Source of the DNA: Rhodocollybia butyracea
Lineage: Eukaryota > Basidiomycota > Agaricomycetes > Agaricales > Omphalotaceae
Direction: 5' to 3'
Assembly (NCBI GenBank): GCA_015501585.1
Contig: JADNRY010000017.1
Span: forward strand, 186,001-250,000
DNA: 64,000 nucleotides
Below, piece after piece: positions 36,688-49,578 of this stretch (positions are counted from its first letter, which is position 1; every line of letters starts with the position of its first letter). The translations under genes and the position numbers were made by a program. A model generated the notes under the pieces. It did not search any database. It worked only from the letters and a program-made list of their open reading frames with translations, and had not been told where the DNA came from.

Positions 36688-37285
36688 ACTTGGGGAAGCT
36701 GGGAAAGAATTGTACTGTGAGGGATTTCTGGTTCAGCTTTTGAAGGAAAGATTAGGATCCTCATTTTATGAAGCAGATCGGTCACTAAATCGCTGTAGAT
36801 ATTTGCTGTTACCTTCGGCGCCGGTTTGTGACTCGACCTTGACGTTGGTTGGTGTTAAGATGTTGTTGTCAAAGAGATCCGTGTGGATCTTTGCAGTAAG
36901 ACGTGTCGTATCCGTGGGTAGTCGTACTATATTTTAGATTAGAGTCAGTGCTTCCTATGACTTCGCGCAAGCGCCCTGCGCAATCGTGCTATCGGTCCAG
37001 ACTCCACTGCCAATTATTGATATACAGTTCTGTCAATATCCTCATATCCTCACCTTGGTCTTCAATTGAAAAGACTCATACATACCTTCGCATTTATGCA
37101 CCCATGATAGTTAGATGATGAGCTTAAGCGCTTAAGAGTCATATCAGACTCGATGTACCGCCACCTGGGAAAAAGGAAGTGCCGCTTAAGCTTGGTCGCA
37201 CGAAAAGAAAGCAGGAACTTCGATTCTTCAGAACTTGCGAAGAAGGGAAGCTCTGTACATAGGGGCCCTGAATATCGTGACATCA
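36688..37285. other. intergenic between GNAT start and VPS11 stop
   Basis: About 600 bp. Small open frames only, with no recognised protein. The side next to 36688 should hold the acetyltransferase promoter. Confidence 0.4.
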
Positions 37286-40200
37286 CTATACTACAGTGTC
37301 TAACCGAGATTGGTTGAATATTCCCCGATTGAATGCATTAGCAAGAGCTTCGAAACCTCCCTCTTGCACCTCTGAAACAAACAATTCGTGCTGATCCGCC
37401 AACTGTTCGTTATTTCGTCGGATTTCTCGTATCATCGCATGTTCACGAGCACACAGAGGACACTCTGATTCGGTATCTGGTAGACACCTAAAGATAGATG
37501 TAAGCAACCAAGCGTAAAACAGCGTTTGTAACATACCGTTGATGAAAGCTGTGGTTGCACATGAAATGGATACTAGGCAGATCCAACTGGCCACTACAGC
37601 TTGAGCATCGAGAGAGATGAAACACCTTGGGATGTTCCGGGTCTGAAAGTTCGTTGACTTGTTTGAGTTTTGCCGATGTCTCCATCCGGTATGAACTGAT
37701 CCATTCCTGGTCCTGGACGGCTACTCAACCAAAGGTGACAATCAAAGATGGCAAACCATGAACTTACAGCTTGTATCTCTCCTCGTTCTCCTTTAATCCT
37801 CTCAATCAACCACTCCTTGATTAAACCAATACTGGCAACACTGTTACGGCTCAATACTTGTATTATGCCCAGTGGAGGCATGATACCTTCCTTGTCAATG
37901 TACTGTATTATGTCTTTGACGTCGTCCATGTGCCGGGAAAGCAGGTCGGGAGACGACGTCAAAAAGCGGAGTACCAATGTATATAGATGGGGATGGCTGG
38001 GACCGTATAGCTTGAGATGTCGCACAACCTCTTTGGAAGCTTCGGGAGTAGAGCCCTCTTGATCACGTTCCATCCAGAATCGCAAAACGTCTTCGTACAT
38101 TCCCATCTTCTCCCACAGCAGAACAAGGCCTTTAGTATAGCCCCGGCTTGAGCATATTATAAGTGCATGAGTAGTGTCATAGGGTATCGTCCTGCTGCGA
38201 AGAATACGAAGCGCCTTCTCCTTTAGTGTATCTTCTGTCTGAGGTTTCGAAGATACGATTGATGATGAGATGCCCGGAAGAGTAAGATAGAGTTCTAGTA
38301 GTGTATTCCACACAGCAATTTGATCTCGTCGCTCCTCAGCGTCGTCGCTGTCAGTCTCTGCACCCGAGTCAGATAAGTGTTTCGAAGGATCATCATCGAC
38401 ACTCTGCCCCCACCGCCTTATCGCAACAGTCTCAAGAAACACCACAAATTGCTCCATATGGTCGACAAAATGTGCAAAGTAGAGACGCGGGCTCAACCGT
38501 TTTAGAGGTTGCGGTTTTGGCGGACGAGCAGAAACTGGAGCAATACCCATGGTTGATAGGGCAGTAGGCGGAGGTGAAGTGCTTCGACTCCCAACAGCCC
38601 CATCGCTGCTTCCGCTACGTTTTGTTGCACTATCGTCGGCGTCACCTGGTCGTACGGTTTTAACGGACGGAGCAGCAATAGTGGCGGTATCTGATGAGGT
38701 TTGACCAACAGTAGAGTTACGGTTTAGGTTGAGATATGAAAGGTAAGAAGCTCCTCCTGCTGTGGATTTCGACACAGCACTAATCGGCGTTTCTTCTCCC
38801 GCATTGTCGACAACGTCCACAGTGGTACCTGACATGGTGCATAAGTCGATAAGGAGTTCAGTGGTTTCTTCCGGAAGATTATGGAGCAACGCTCTGCCAT
38901 AGCGAGCTAAGTTCCCTTCGGCCTGTACAATAAAGCTGTTGTTTGAGTATAAAAGATGAACAAGGGTAATAGTAAGGGTTTGACATACAGCATCCATCCC
39001 TAGCTTTCTGAGATAAAGTAGTGCTTCAGAGTATTGACCTGCATCTTCGATTTGTATTCTCAGATAATCTTCATGTCGCTCGTATTTTTTGGCAAGATAG
39101 CCAGCATGTTCAAAGTAGCCTGCTTGTCTGCAAACTCGTATTGCGGTGTCCAGGTCGAAGGGCAGTTCGTTTGGCGCTAGTGATTCTTCTCTCGAAGACT
39201 TGGATTCCGTTTTAATGAAGCTATCCAGTCGCGACACGTCCTTCAGTTTTGTGTAAGTGTTGAGAAGGAGAGTGGTATGATCGGAGTTGGCGAGACCTTG
39301 AGAGTGAAGTTCCTGTAAATAGGTGACGAGATTGTGGATCCGTTGAGCATCCAAAAACTACAGAGAATAGTCAGTAAAGGATAAATGGGCGCATGACCGT
39401 TTGATGCTTTACTTTTCGAATCACGTAACTAGGCTGAACCCATCCCATCGTCAAGATGTACTGAGCCATTGCGCCGTCATAGTCCCCCTTAGAAGAGTAT
39501 AAATGGTCTCCATACTGCCGGTGGATATCAGCGACATGGCCTTCGTCCAAGTGTTGTGTTTTGGCAAGGCTCAAAGCGAGAGTATATCGAGAACTTCTGT
39601 ACAGCATGTCCAATTTGGCTGAGGTAGACTCCTCAACAAGGTGAGTGAGCTACAGAATTCGGTAAGTAAACGAAGGTCATAACACAAGATAATATACTCA
39701 CTTCGCCGTTGTTACTTAACACGTATAAATCTCCCCAGTGAGCACTGATAATCTCGCGGACTCCTTGAGTAAAAGTTCCGCTATACGCAACGAACTTGTT
39801 CGCGGGATCGAAGACTGTGACCTATTGAACTGCGAATCAGTAAATGTAACCCTTCGGAGAAAAAATACAGCAAACCTTAGTAACCTCTGACGTATCATCA
39901 CCTGTTGTACGGACAAATTTCCTAATTGTACTGGAAGGCGCTGAGGCTGAAGCTACGAGTGGAGGAGAGACAATGACAAGATATGAAGAATGCAGATGAA
40001 TAGAAGATTTGCTGCCTTCGTATGCGAATGCATTTCCTCTGCCCTCTATCAAACACATATATATGGCTTCGTCGCGCGCAACAATCATATTTGGCCGGCT
40101 CATTACTGCGCATCCCAGTGCTGCGCCCACTTCATCCACCACCGTAGCAGAAGAGCTAGCCCCACGTCCGGTAGCTTGATAAACAAGGACATGATTGGTT

Positions 40201-41139
40201 GTCACAACAAAAAGGTAGAGATTTGGGCTAGTGTGGTCTGTAGGCTCTCTCTCGTGTTTAAGAGTTGCATCTGGTGTGGAGTTCAAGGAAGGCAGAATAG
40301 GTTCACGAAACCCGAGCCCGGTGATTGGTTCAGTAGGAGATTCGTGTATAGTTCGTGGTTTAGGGAGCGGCGTAGTTGGCGAGCCGGAAGACGCTAATGA
40401 TTGATCCAGGTGACGATAAATGAGAACAGTTCCGTCACCAAGACCGATGGCTAAATGAGATAGATTTGCTGACAGCGCGACTGTGGAGACCTAATATCAA
40501 TGAGATTCGGGCCAAGCAAGACACCTATGTGACTCACAGGATGCGGTCTATTGCTGGGCTGGACCTTGGCCGAGCGAAGAAGAATAGGTGCTGTTGTTCG
40601 TTTGTCCTGCTTGGAAAGATCCCATATCTTTATCAGAGGGGATTGTACTGCGTTTTCTTCCTAAACTTTCATGAGGGCACGTACAACGAGCAAGGACACT
40701 GAAGCATACCCCAAGCGTGACAAGAATGCCTTTCTTCTCCACCATGTGTGTGACTCGTCCTCCTGTATGTGCTATCCAGCTGCTTATAGATTCAAAGTCC
40801 TTATTCAAGATATGTATAGATCCATGAATGTCGGCTACAAGGACGCCCGCTGAAGATGAAGTAACTGTTGATATTTCCATTGAAGCCTAGAATGTCATTA
40901 GCTTCTGACCAAACCACGGTATGTTCGCAGTCACCTTGAATATTTCAGGAGGACTCGTTTGGTCATGCACATCTTTTACTTGTACAGGATTGAAGAATGA
41001 AAATCGATGCCACTGGAAAGTAATAACATGAGTATATCTCTATGATGCTGGTAGAATGAGAAAACAAGTAGTTTCTGAGGAACGTACAAGAAATGATGAT
41101 ATAACTCACTGCAGGGGCTGACGCATTAGTACCAGCCAT
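37286..41139 (-). CDS. VPS11: vacuolar sorting protein VPS11 (HOPS/CORVET subunit)
   Basis: This core subunit of the HOPS and CORVET tethering complexes is needed for endosome and vacuole fusion. The N-terminal beta-propeller is spread over many small exons from the start at 41139 (MAGTNASAPA) and contains FSFFNPVQVKDVHD and LYLFVVTTNHVLVYQATGRG. The central alpha-solenoid has ITKLTHLVEEST-like and FLDAQRIHNLVTYLQELHSQ, then NTYTKLKDVSRLDSFIK, IRVCRQAGYFEHAGYLAKKY and a Ser/Thr-rich low-complexity insertion around 38560-38800. The C-terminus has a RING-H2 domain: CSSCSGQLDLPSIHFMCNHS, FHQR, CLPDTESECPLCAREH. The last ORF ends FNQSRLDTVV at 37286. All parts are present. The gene is divergent from ATP18 with 171 bp between starts. 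Confidence 0.93.
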
Positions 41140-41310
41140 GTTGTATTAGTAGAGTTGTAGAGGCAGACGCGCTCGAAGTTTAAGCGCCCATCTGGGAAAC
41201 TAACGCCTGCATCACCCGAACCCAACCGACTTTCCTCTTCACTTTATATCATCTTGTGGGTCTTTGTGTATTTACATTGAATACTTTTCTTACATTCACC
41301 CTAGGACAGC
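41140..41310. promoter_or_regulatory. bidirectional promoter of VPS11 and ATP18
   Basis: 171 bp separate the two divergent start codons. A pyrimidine-rich tract (about 41221-41300) precedes the ATP18 start. No named element was identified. Confidence 0.5.
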
Positions 41311-41608
41311 ATGTCGTTCTTTGGCTACCGCAAATGGCCCACACCTGCAAGTTTTTGTGTCAGAACATGCGGTTCTATGCTAAAATATCTTCAACATAGG
41401 TCCTAAGGCCCTTGTGGCCATTCTTGGCAGCTGGCTCCATTACCATCTACTACGTCGCTAAAATTCAAGACATGGCCGTCCGATGTGTGTTTTACGCCGT
41501 GTTTAAAACTTTTACTCGACTGACGAATACTTTGTTCCAGCACCGGAATACGCCAAAGATCCCAAGAACCCTCACGCTTCCCAGATTGCCAACTCGGCGG
41601 CTCATTAG
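41311..41608 (+). CDS. ATP18: mitochondrial F1Fo ATP synthase subunit J (i/j)
   Basis: This is a short membrane subunit of the ATP synthase Fo part. Three exons encode MSFFGYRKWPTP, then VLRPLWPFLAAGSITIYYVA and KIQDMAVR, then EYAKDPKNPHASQIANSAAH with the stop at 41606-41608. The sequence matches the fungal Atp18 pattern: an N-terminal FFGxRKWPTPV, a single TM segment, and a C-terminal EYxxDPRNP. About 60 residues, the normal length. The first intron starts with GCAAGT, a GC-AG intron, which keeps the V-L-R-P-L frame; the second runs GTGTGT..TTCCAG. The gene was assembled from exons too short to be seen as one reading frame. Confidence 0.9.
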
Positions 41609-42455
41609 ACATGGCTGTTGCACAGAACGCTCAAAGGGTTATGTGGATAGAAGAATAACTGTTGGACTGTAGATATCAATTCAAACATTTTCGAGCATGT
41701 TGTAAGCGTTCTGCGCCGAGTGGTCAGATGTACGGCCAGCAGGGTGCTGTAGATGGATTTCCATCGACAAGTCTGCCATTCTAATGCCAACACGTCCCAT
41801 TATCTCCTTGTCCAATCTAGTATTCGACATTACACTCTAGAAACGCAAGCGAAGCGAAGCAGTATCTTATGATGAGCTCGGACGACTTATGCTGAGAGCG
41901 ACTGTTCTCTGGTGGGATCTCACTCCACGGTGAGGCTGTAAATGTTATAGATGTATATACATATGTACAGACGACTGAGGATATCAAGAAACCAAACCGC
42001 TCCTCACATTCTGAAAATCTGCAAACACAATTTCTTGAAATCATTGTAGTAGAGATCCTTGAGAGCTTCAATTGATTGCTTGAGCCCTAATTAGAAGAGG
42101 AGCGTATCACTGGAGGGAGTACGTACATAAGGAATGCAACATTTTGTTGCTTAAGTCATTCGTCGGACTTTAACAAAATAAGTACGAGGTTTTACCTTGT
42201 TAGTACAAAGACCCTTGCCCCTTGCCGTTCAAGCAGCGATCTCAAGAACAAACTGGCAATGCAATCCTTTTGAAGGCTTTGTTTATGTATCGATTGCTCG
42301 GATTCTGGTTCTTGAGTCAGTGTATGTGATGGATAAAGCCCAAGTTTTACGTGCAACGTCGGTTTGCCTGCGTATTTAGGTTTGGATCTGCTGTCAAGAA
42401 TGATACAGTTGATTTTTTTCCCAGACACACAGATATCAATTCATAGTTACACAGT
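41609..42455. other. intergenic stretch without recognised gene
   Basis: About 850 bp between the ATP18 stop and the ankyrin gene stop. Small frames on the minus strand (41817-42071, 42192-42428) show no homology. No gene is called. Confidence 0.4.
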
Positions 42456-43109
42456 TTAATGCCCAGGAATTGGTATCCTCACTCCCTCAGTTTCCATCCT
42501 CTTCTTATCTTCCTCTGTTGCACCGAATCGTTTCAAGAGTCCTTCCTTTCCCAAGCCATCATCTTCACCCTCTTTAACGAACATCAGCGCAGTCTCAATG
42601 GCATTTGGCTTGCCAATCCGTGGATTAGCGCCTCGTTCCAGGAGAAGCTGCACGAGATCATCTCGGCACTGTGAAGCAACGCGCTTGAAGACGACTCCGG
42701 CGATGATAGATTGGCCAGAGTCATTCAAACGATTGGGATCTGCACCTTTGTCGAGAAGAGTACGTGAAAGTTGCATAACTTTTTCGGAAGGGGAGCAGTA
42801 TGCGCAAAGCATCAGGAGGGTGTTACCTTTAAGATCGGTGAAGTTGAAGTGCGATATCGGAGTAAGGAATCACGACTAACCTTGATGATTGGTCAGATTA
42901 GATGGTAGGCCGGCTTCAACAGCAGCAACTAAAACGCCTTCTGGATCTCCAGCACGAGCGGCTTCAAACATCCGAGATGCAAACGCGACAGTGTCTGCAG
43001 GGAGGGCGGCAGGATTGGGTGCCGATGTTGAGTCTTGTGTTACATTTGCGGTAGCCTAGACTAGAACTTTATCGAGCTTGAGGGATAGAAAGATTGTGCT
43101 AATCACCAT
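42456..43109 (-). CDS. small ankyrin-repeat protein
   Basis: The start codon stands alone on the first exon: ATG at 43109 followed at once by a GTGATT intron. The second exon begins ATANVTQDSTSAPNPAALPA. Then FASRMFEAARAGDPEGVLVA, VEAGLPSNLTNHQG, GNTLLMLCAY, LLDKGADPNRLNDSGQSII and LVQLLLERGANPRIG give three to four ankyrin repeats with the G-x-T-x-L and L-L-x-x-G-A-D/N-P signatures. The protein ends RIPIPGH, about 180 residues. Small cytosolic ankyrin proteins of this kind occur across fungi; their partners are not evident from sequence. It is divergent from the neighbouring PD-(D/E)XK-like gene. Confidence 0.82.
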
Positions 43110-43225
43110 TTTACAGCTGGAGGAATGGAGCTGTTACCTTTAGCCTTACTGACTGGCAAGTTTGAAGCGAGTGGCCCCGCCGCCAATAATCCACGATCAT
43201 GATTCTCACATGACTCTTATCCATC

Positions 43226-44278
43226 ATGTCTTCAAGTTCTCAAGAAACCGTCCTGCAAACGATGTTTGTGACTTGTTCAATTTCTTACCACCATATACTC
43301 ATCCATTCAGTATAGGTCTCTCTTCGAAATCAAACGTCGTGTATTGAAGAGCCGAAAAAGGTTACTAAACCCCAAATACATTTCGTACTTGACTGTGTGC
43401 AATGCTGAAAGTGTTTCTAGCGGAGAACCCCTCCATATTGCTGTGAAAACAGATGCCTCGTGGGAAGAACTAGAGAAGCTCTCGGACGTTGCGCGTTCAG
43501 TCCGGTTAACTAGTTATACTAGCACTACTGCGATTGTTTTCTGATTACCCCTATCATAGCTTAGGACTAGATTCCGCAAAAAATGAGGCTATCATCAAAC
43601 TCAATCCTAGTAGCGCGCATGAAATTGCCATTGCGTACCTTACGATGCTTTTTGCGGAAACTTTTCCACTTACCCATGGCCAGCAACTGTCTTTCCATAT
43701 TATACCTACTGGCGCCTCAGGTACAATGCATATAATTTCCCTCCTTGCTCTGGTTTGAATATCCATCTAGATTTTATATTGAGTCCAACGCGTCGCAAGC
43801 AGGCTGATGCTTCATTCTGTAGAGTGGATGAAGCAGTGGTCCCTGGTATCAAATCTCTCGTAGTCTTTGAAGGGGGAACATCTGAAAATTACGCAAGGCT
43901 CAAGGATGATACAGCATGGTGGCTTGAATCCGGTGGTGTGAGTTTTACTTTCATCCACTGGACTGGATTCTGGTTGATCGCATGTCCCAGGTCAATCTTG
44001 TTATACTTGTCCTAATCGACAAAAAACATCCTCAATCATTAAACGTTGAGTTATGGGAATCACAACCTATACAGAATGCGCAGCTCGATAACCAAGCAAG
44101 ACAATTTCAGGCCATTCAAAGGGGGCCAAGGCTCAACTATCCTCAAGCTATCTCCGGGGCCGCATACAATGTTGAAGCTCTGCACATCCCTCACGCCGAT
44201 TTCGGTATTCTCGATCTTCAAGGTGACCTGGTTGTTCCGATGGAAAATTGGGCCACCTGCTTGTGGAGGAATATGTGA
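43226..44278 (+). CDS. PD-(D/E)XK-nuclease-like hypothetical protein
   Basis: Four introns give one continuous frame. The start proposed at 43226 (MSSSSQETVLQTMFVTCSIS) joins through a GTATAG intron to SRKRLLNPKYISYLTV. A GTTAAC intron leads to LGLDSAKNEAIIKLNPSSAH, and a GTACAA intron to DFILSPTRRKQADASFCRVD. Then come LVVFEGGTSENYARLKDDTA, WWLESGG, and after a GTGAGT intron VNLVILVLIDKKHPQSLNVE. The order KQADASF, then hydrophobic strand plus FEGGTSE, then a helix and a second hydrophobic strand resembles the D..E core of PD-(D/E)XK/Uma2-like folds found in many fungal genomes, with E-G-G in place of ExK. Nuclease activity is not shown. The frame is intact; the first exon is the weakest part. 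Confidence 0.6.
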
Positions 44279-44652
44279 CAAACTGATATGTTCGTCTAGT
44301 TTATTGCTAACTGTAGCTTACCTTTTCCTTTTTTTGGCCTTATAACTTTGCCCTGTTGAATCCGTACCCGCCACTTGATCTATATAATCACATCGTTGAA
44401 AAGCACCTTGGACTTGCACTAACAAAATGGCCAAAATGTCAACTCCCTTGTTCGCTTCATCCTTTGAGTACTGAGTATGGTTCATTCTGTGGGATGTCAG
44501 TCAGGTTTCAAAATTCCAAGGACAGCGATTAAACCACTCGCCTTGTTTATTAGTACTATGGGTGACCCCAAAGATTTACGGTCAGTACGAAAGTTATACA
44601 AAAACGGAGGTGTAGTAGATAAATAACACGGAACTTCTATTCCATGGTTGTA
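44279..44652. other. convergent spacer
   Basis: About 374 bp between the 3' ends of the PD-(D/E)XK-like gene and homeodomain-like paralog 3. Nothing was recognised. Confidence 0.45.
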
Positions 44653-45495
44653 TTATCTTTCAATAAGACGCTTCATCATCATCTCGTACGGCGCGAATAG
44701 ATTATTAAACTGCGAAGATGTCTTGGGAAGTGGTGGTGGCTCCGAACCTGACGAGGAAGATAAACTCTGGTGAATAGCTAGCAGAAGCCGATCTTGGGCC
44801 GATATCTGGGGAACAGGGCATATTGATTGTGGAGGTTCAGATCGTTCAGAGTCGGAAACAGTAGTCGGTTCTTCATCGACATCCTCTGCACCAAGAGAAT
44901 TTGAGGTATTAATATCCACCCATCTCTTCACATCCTCTGGATCCGACTGCGTCAACTTGGCCCATATTTCGATAACTTTCTCGGAGGGAGCTGGAGTGTC
45001 CTTGGAGAGAATTTCGAGATTCGAAAGATGAGCGACTCTAATGGATGGATAATTACTGAGTCTTGGAGATATCGGGCTGGCGTCATCGGTGACAGTGCAA
45101 GTACTAGCCGACATAGCCGACAACTCTTGTCTCTTGAGGACGGATGGAATCTTGATAGTCAATTTCTTTCTACGAGGCATTGCGCTTGTCGAACTGGCCG
45201 CTGATATCATCACCGTTGGCGTAGAAGTCGGTTGCCATCCTTCGAAAACGAGGTGAGAGACCTTTAGAGAAGAACAGTACTGCCAGCGCACCTAGGCTTT
45301 TGGTTCTACGATAATAAGCAAACAAGTTTGAAAGAGATTGGTCAGTGTACCACGAGAATCCCAATCTCTATAGCATATTGTAGTTACATAGCGCGAACAG
45401 ATGGCCAAAAATCCACGTACATGGATCTTTCGGAGAAGTTTTGCCCGTTGTTGCTTTGTAGGATGCGTATTGCCTGAATCGAAAGCATCTAGCAT
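44653..45495 (-). CDS. atypical homeodomain-like protein, paralog 3
   Basis: This is the third family member, on the opposite strand about 30 kb from the tandem pair. Exon 1 encodes FDSGNTHPTKQQRAKLLRKI. After a GTACGT intron it reads GFSWYTDQSLSNLFAYYRR then TKSLG, and after a GTGCGC intron WQPTSTPTVMISAASSTSAM with a basic MPRRKKLTIKIP stretch. The second module is YPSIRVAHLSNLEIL then PSEKVIEIWAKLTQSDPEDV and KRWVD. An acidic and Ser-rich region precedes the shared end motif LPKTSSQFNNLFAPYEMMM, and the stop is at 44653. The tryptophan of the WF recognition helix is replaced (LFAYYRR), so this copy may bind DNA differently or not at all. The ATG at 45495 is the first in frame; a separate upstream exon as in paralog 2 is possible. 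Confidence 0.65.
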
Positions 45496-45818
45496 CCAAG
45501 TTATCGAAAGGATAAATTCCTAATAGATTTCAGTTCTAGTCACCTCTACACACTTGAGTGCCTTCATGAGGCAACGACCTTTTGGTGCTATACATCGACG
45601 CACTAGGAAAAGTCGTTCACGTAAAGAATGCTAATACTTAAGCGACTAGCCTCGATCCAGACTAAATCATTGCAAGACTTCGATTATGATATCGTATACA
45701 CGCCGTTAAGTACACAAGAGATGATAGTAGATAATAAGTTGCAAGTAGATATGTATGATGTACACCACTCTTGTCTACAGTCCATCGGCCACAAGCAAAC
45801 CAAGCGCAAATCCAACAC
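45496..45818. other. intergenic spacer
   Basis: About 320 bp between paralog 3 and the subtilisin stop. No gene or clear element was seen. Confidence 0.45.
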
Positions 45819-47437
<1,619 letters not shown>

Positions 47438-48021
47438 GGTAGCGAAGGAAAAGAGGAGCCAAGCCAAAACATACTAAAAGGGAACGTCATGTATCACGTG
47501 GTACAGGCTTTCCGGCCGGGTCCCGAACTTTATCCGGATAACTCGTGTAGATACAAAGTTACGTCCAGCTGTCCCTCTAAACCCAACCCCAAATCGTGTT
47601 GTTCAGTGCATTGAGGCAGTGGCAATATTGGCATTACGCTCCTCAAGGCTCAACTAGCTATAGATAACTTATACTCGGCGTACATAATGTGGATGGCGTT
47701 CTAAGTCCGACGCCTTTGGTAGCCAGAAGATCCTGAATACGGACCTCTACGCTGTAAAATTGCGTCAAAGCGGCTAGAAGACTAAAATAAACAGATTCCA
47801 GCTCCAGGCGGGAACCTGATCAACCTTGAGGCTACACGTAGGTAGCTAGATAAGCCTGAAAGATAGCTAGATAAGCCTGAACGGCTGAAGGCTGCGCTCC
47901 GTTGCCGAAGAGTTTAATGTCTCGTGACATTTGATATGCCTAGCTTTGACTTGCCAAAATAGTTTCTGCTCTCAACTTTCACGCAAAAGCTGGGCGTTCC
48001 TAAAGTACACTCTACAAGCCG
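47438..48021. promoter_or_regulatory. divergent promoter of subtilisin and GT49 genes
   Basis: About 584 bp between divergent starts. It contains an 18-bp tandem repeat (TAGCTAGATAAGCCTGAA at 47843-47860 and 47864-47881). Its GATAAG cores match the GATA-factor half-site, so nitrogen-type regulation of the protease is conceivable but unproven. Confidence 0.4.
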
Positions 48022-49578
48022 ATGGTTCTCTCAATCTCGGGCTGTAATCGCATAGGTCAAGCCATTTTTATTCTTTACGCGTGTATCGCCATTATCTACA
48101 CGACCAATTATCTCCTCGCTTCCCCTCTTCTATCGCTCTTACTCAAGTTGTCCGCAAACACACTACCAAATTCTTCTGCATCTGTGTCCTCTTTTCTTAG
48201 TGCTCTTGACAAGAACCATCACGACGGATTAAATTACGTCTCTACAAACTACATAGACAATGACCTCTTTCTTTCAAAAGCGTTTTCGAATTCGATGCAT
48301 CCAAGCAAAATCATCCCGTTCTTTTATCGGGCGTCTGCAAACGTTGAATCCGACGATGTTACTATCACGACACTGATTACAAGTAATCGATTTCCTGTTT
48401 TCGCGCGCCTGGTTGAAGACTATCGTGGTATGGCTCATTCTTTGACTTCTTTCAGTATCGCTAACCATCTCAGTACAGGCCCCATATCTGTCGCCATACA
48501 CGTCACCAGCAACAACAGCTCTGAATATCACGCTCTATTAGACTCTATCCACGCTCTCTACACCTCTTCTCTCAATATGGCTCGCTACGTTGACGTTCAT
48601 CTCGTGATGGACTCTTTCGACCGTCAATTCAATACCTGGCGCAACATCGCTCGTTTATTCGCTCGTTCGGACTTTGTCATGATGCTCGACGTTGATTTCG
48701 CAATATGTACAGACTTTCGGAGTGCTATTCGGGGTAGCAAAGCTGTTTTGGACAGTTTACGGGAAGGAAATTCGGCTTTTGTAATTCCAGCTTTTGAATT
48801 CATGGACCATGAAGCAGGGAGTAGTCGTCGGCGGGCTGAATTCCCCTCTGATAAACTGGTATGCTTTGACCTCCTGCCGATGTTGGGGGCTAAGGTCCCT
48901 ATTTCCTCCAGTCGTTGCTATCCGCAGTCAAAGTCGGACGCCTTGCCATGTTCCATGCCTCTTGGGAAGTAGGACACAATAGCACCGACTATCCAAGATA
49001 TTACGCCGCTCCCCCTGGTCAAGTATACAAGGTTACGAAATATCAATCTGCGTACGAGCCGTATGTCATTTTGAAGAAGGACGGTCCTCCATGGTCAGTC
49101 TGCTCTGTCGTGCTTGGTCGGAATCTCACGACGTGAACATGTCTGGTCAGGTGTGATGAACGGTTCGTTGGTTATGGAGGTAACAAGGCAGCTTGTCTAT
49201 TCGAGATGTATCTGTCTGGAATATCCTTCTATGTCCTCTCTGATCACTTCATCATCCATCAAAATCATCTGTATGAGGAAAAGGCTAGGAAGGACGAGCG
49301 GAGATTCAATAAGAAGATTTACGCAGAGTTCAAGGAGGAGACCTGTTTACGGTGAATAATTTGGTTCCCCGTGTTAATCGCGACTCACACCCGTTGTAGA
49401 TACTTTAAGCACTACCATGATCTTGGTATACTCAACACCACACGAGGGTACAACATTCAGACTGAGTGTATAAAATTAAAAGGGTTTCCTCGAATTGCTC
49501 AACAGGTAAATCACTCTCTACCGTGTACTGGTCCGCGTTTGGTGACGGTTTGGAGCGACTTAGATATTACAAGGATAA
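48022..49578 (+). CDS. LARGE-like glycosyltransferase, GT49 family
   Basis: This is a type II membrane glycosyltransferase of the GT49/LARGE C-terminal type. An N-terminal anchor (IGQAIFILYACIAIIYTTNY) is followed by a stem and the catalytic domain: TITTLITSNRFPVFARLVED, then WRNIARLFARSDFVMMLDVD with the DxD metal-binding motif, FAICTDFRSAIRG and IPAFEFMDHEA. After a GTATGC intron near 48859 come VGRLAMFHASWEVGHNSTDY, PRYYAAPPGQVYKV and KYQSAYEPYVILKKDGPPW, then DERFVGYGGNKAACLFEMYL, LSDHFIIHQNHLYEE and RGYNIQTECIKLKGFPRIAQ. The extreme C-terminus is uncertain: a GTAAAT donor gives a stop at 49578, without it the frame ends at 49688. It probably acts in the Golgi; donor and acceptor sugars are unknown. 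Confidence 0.87.
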
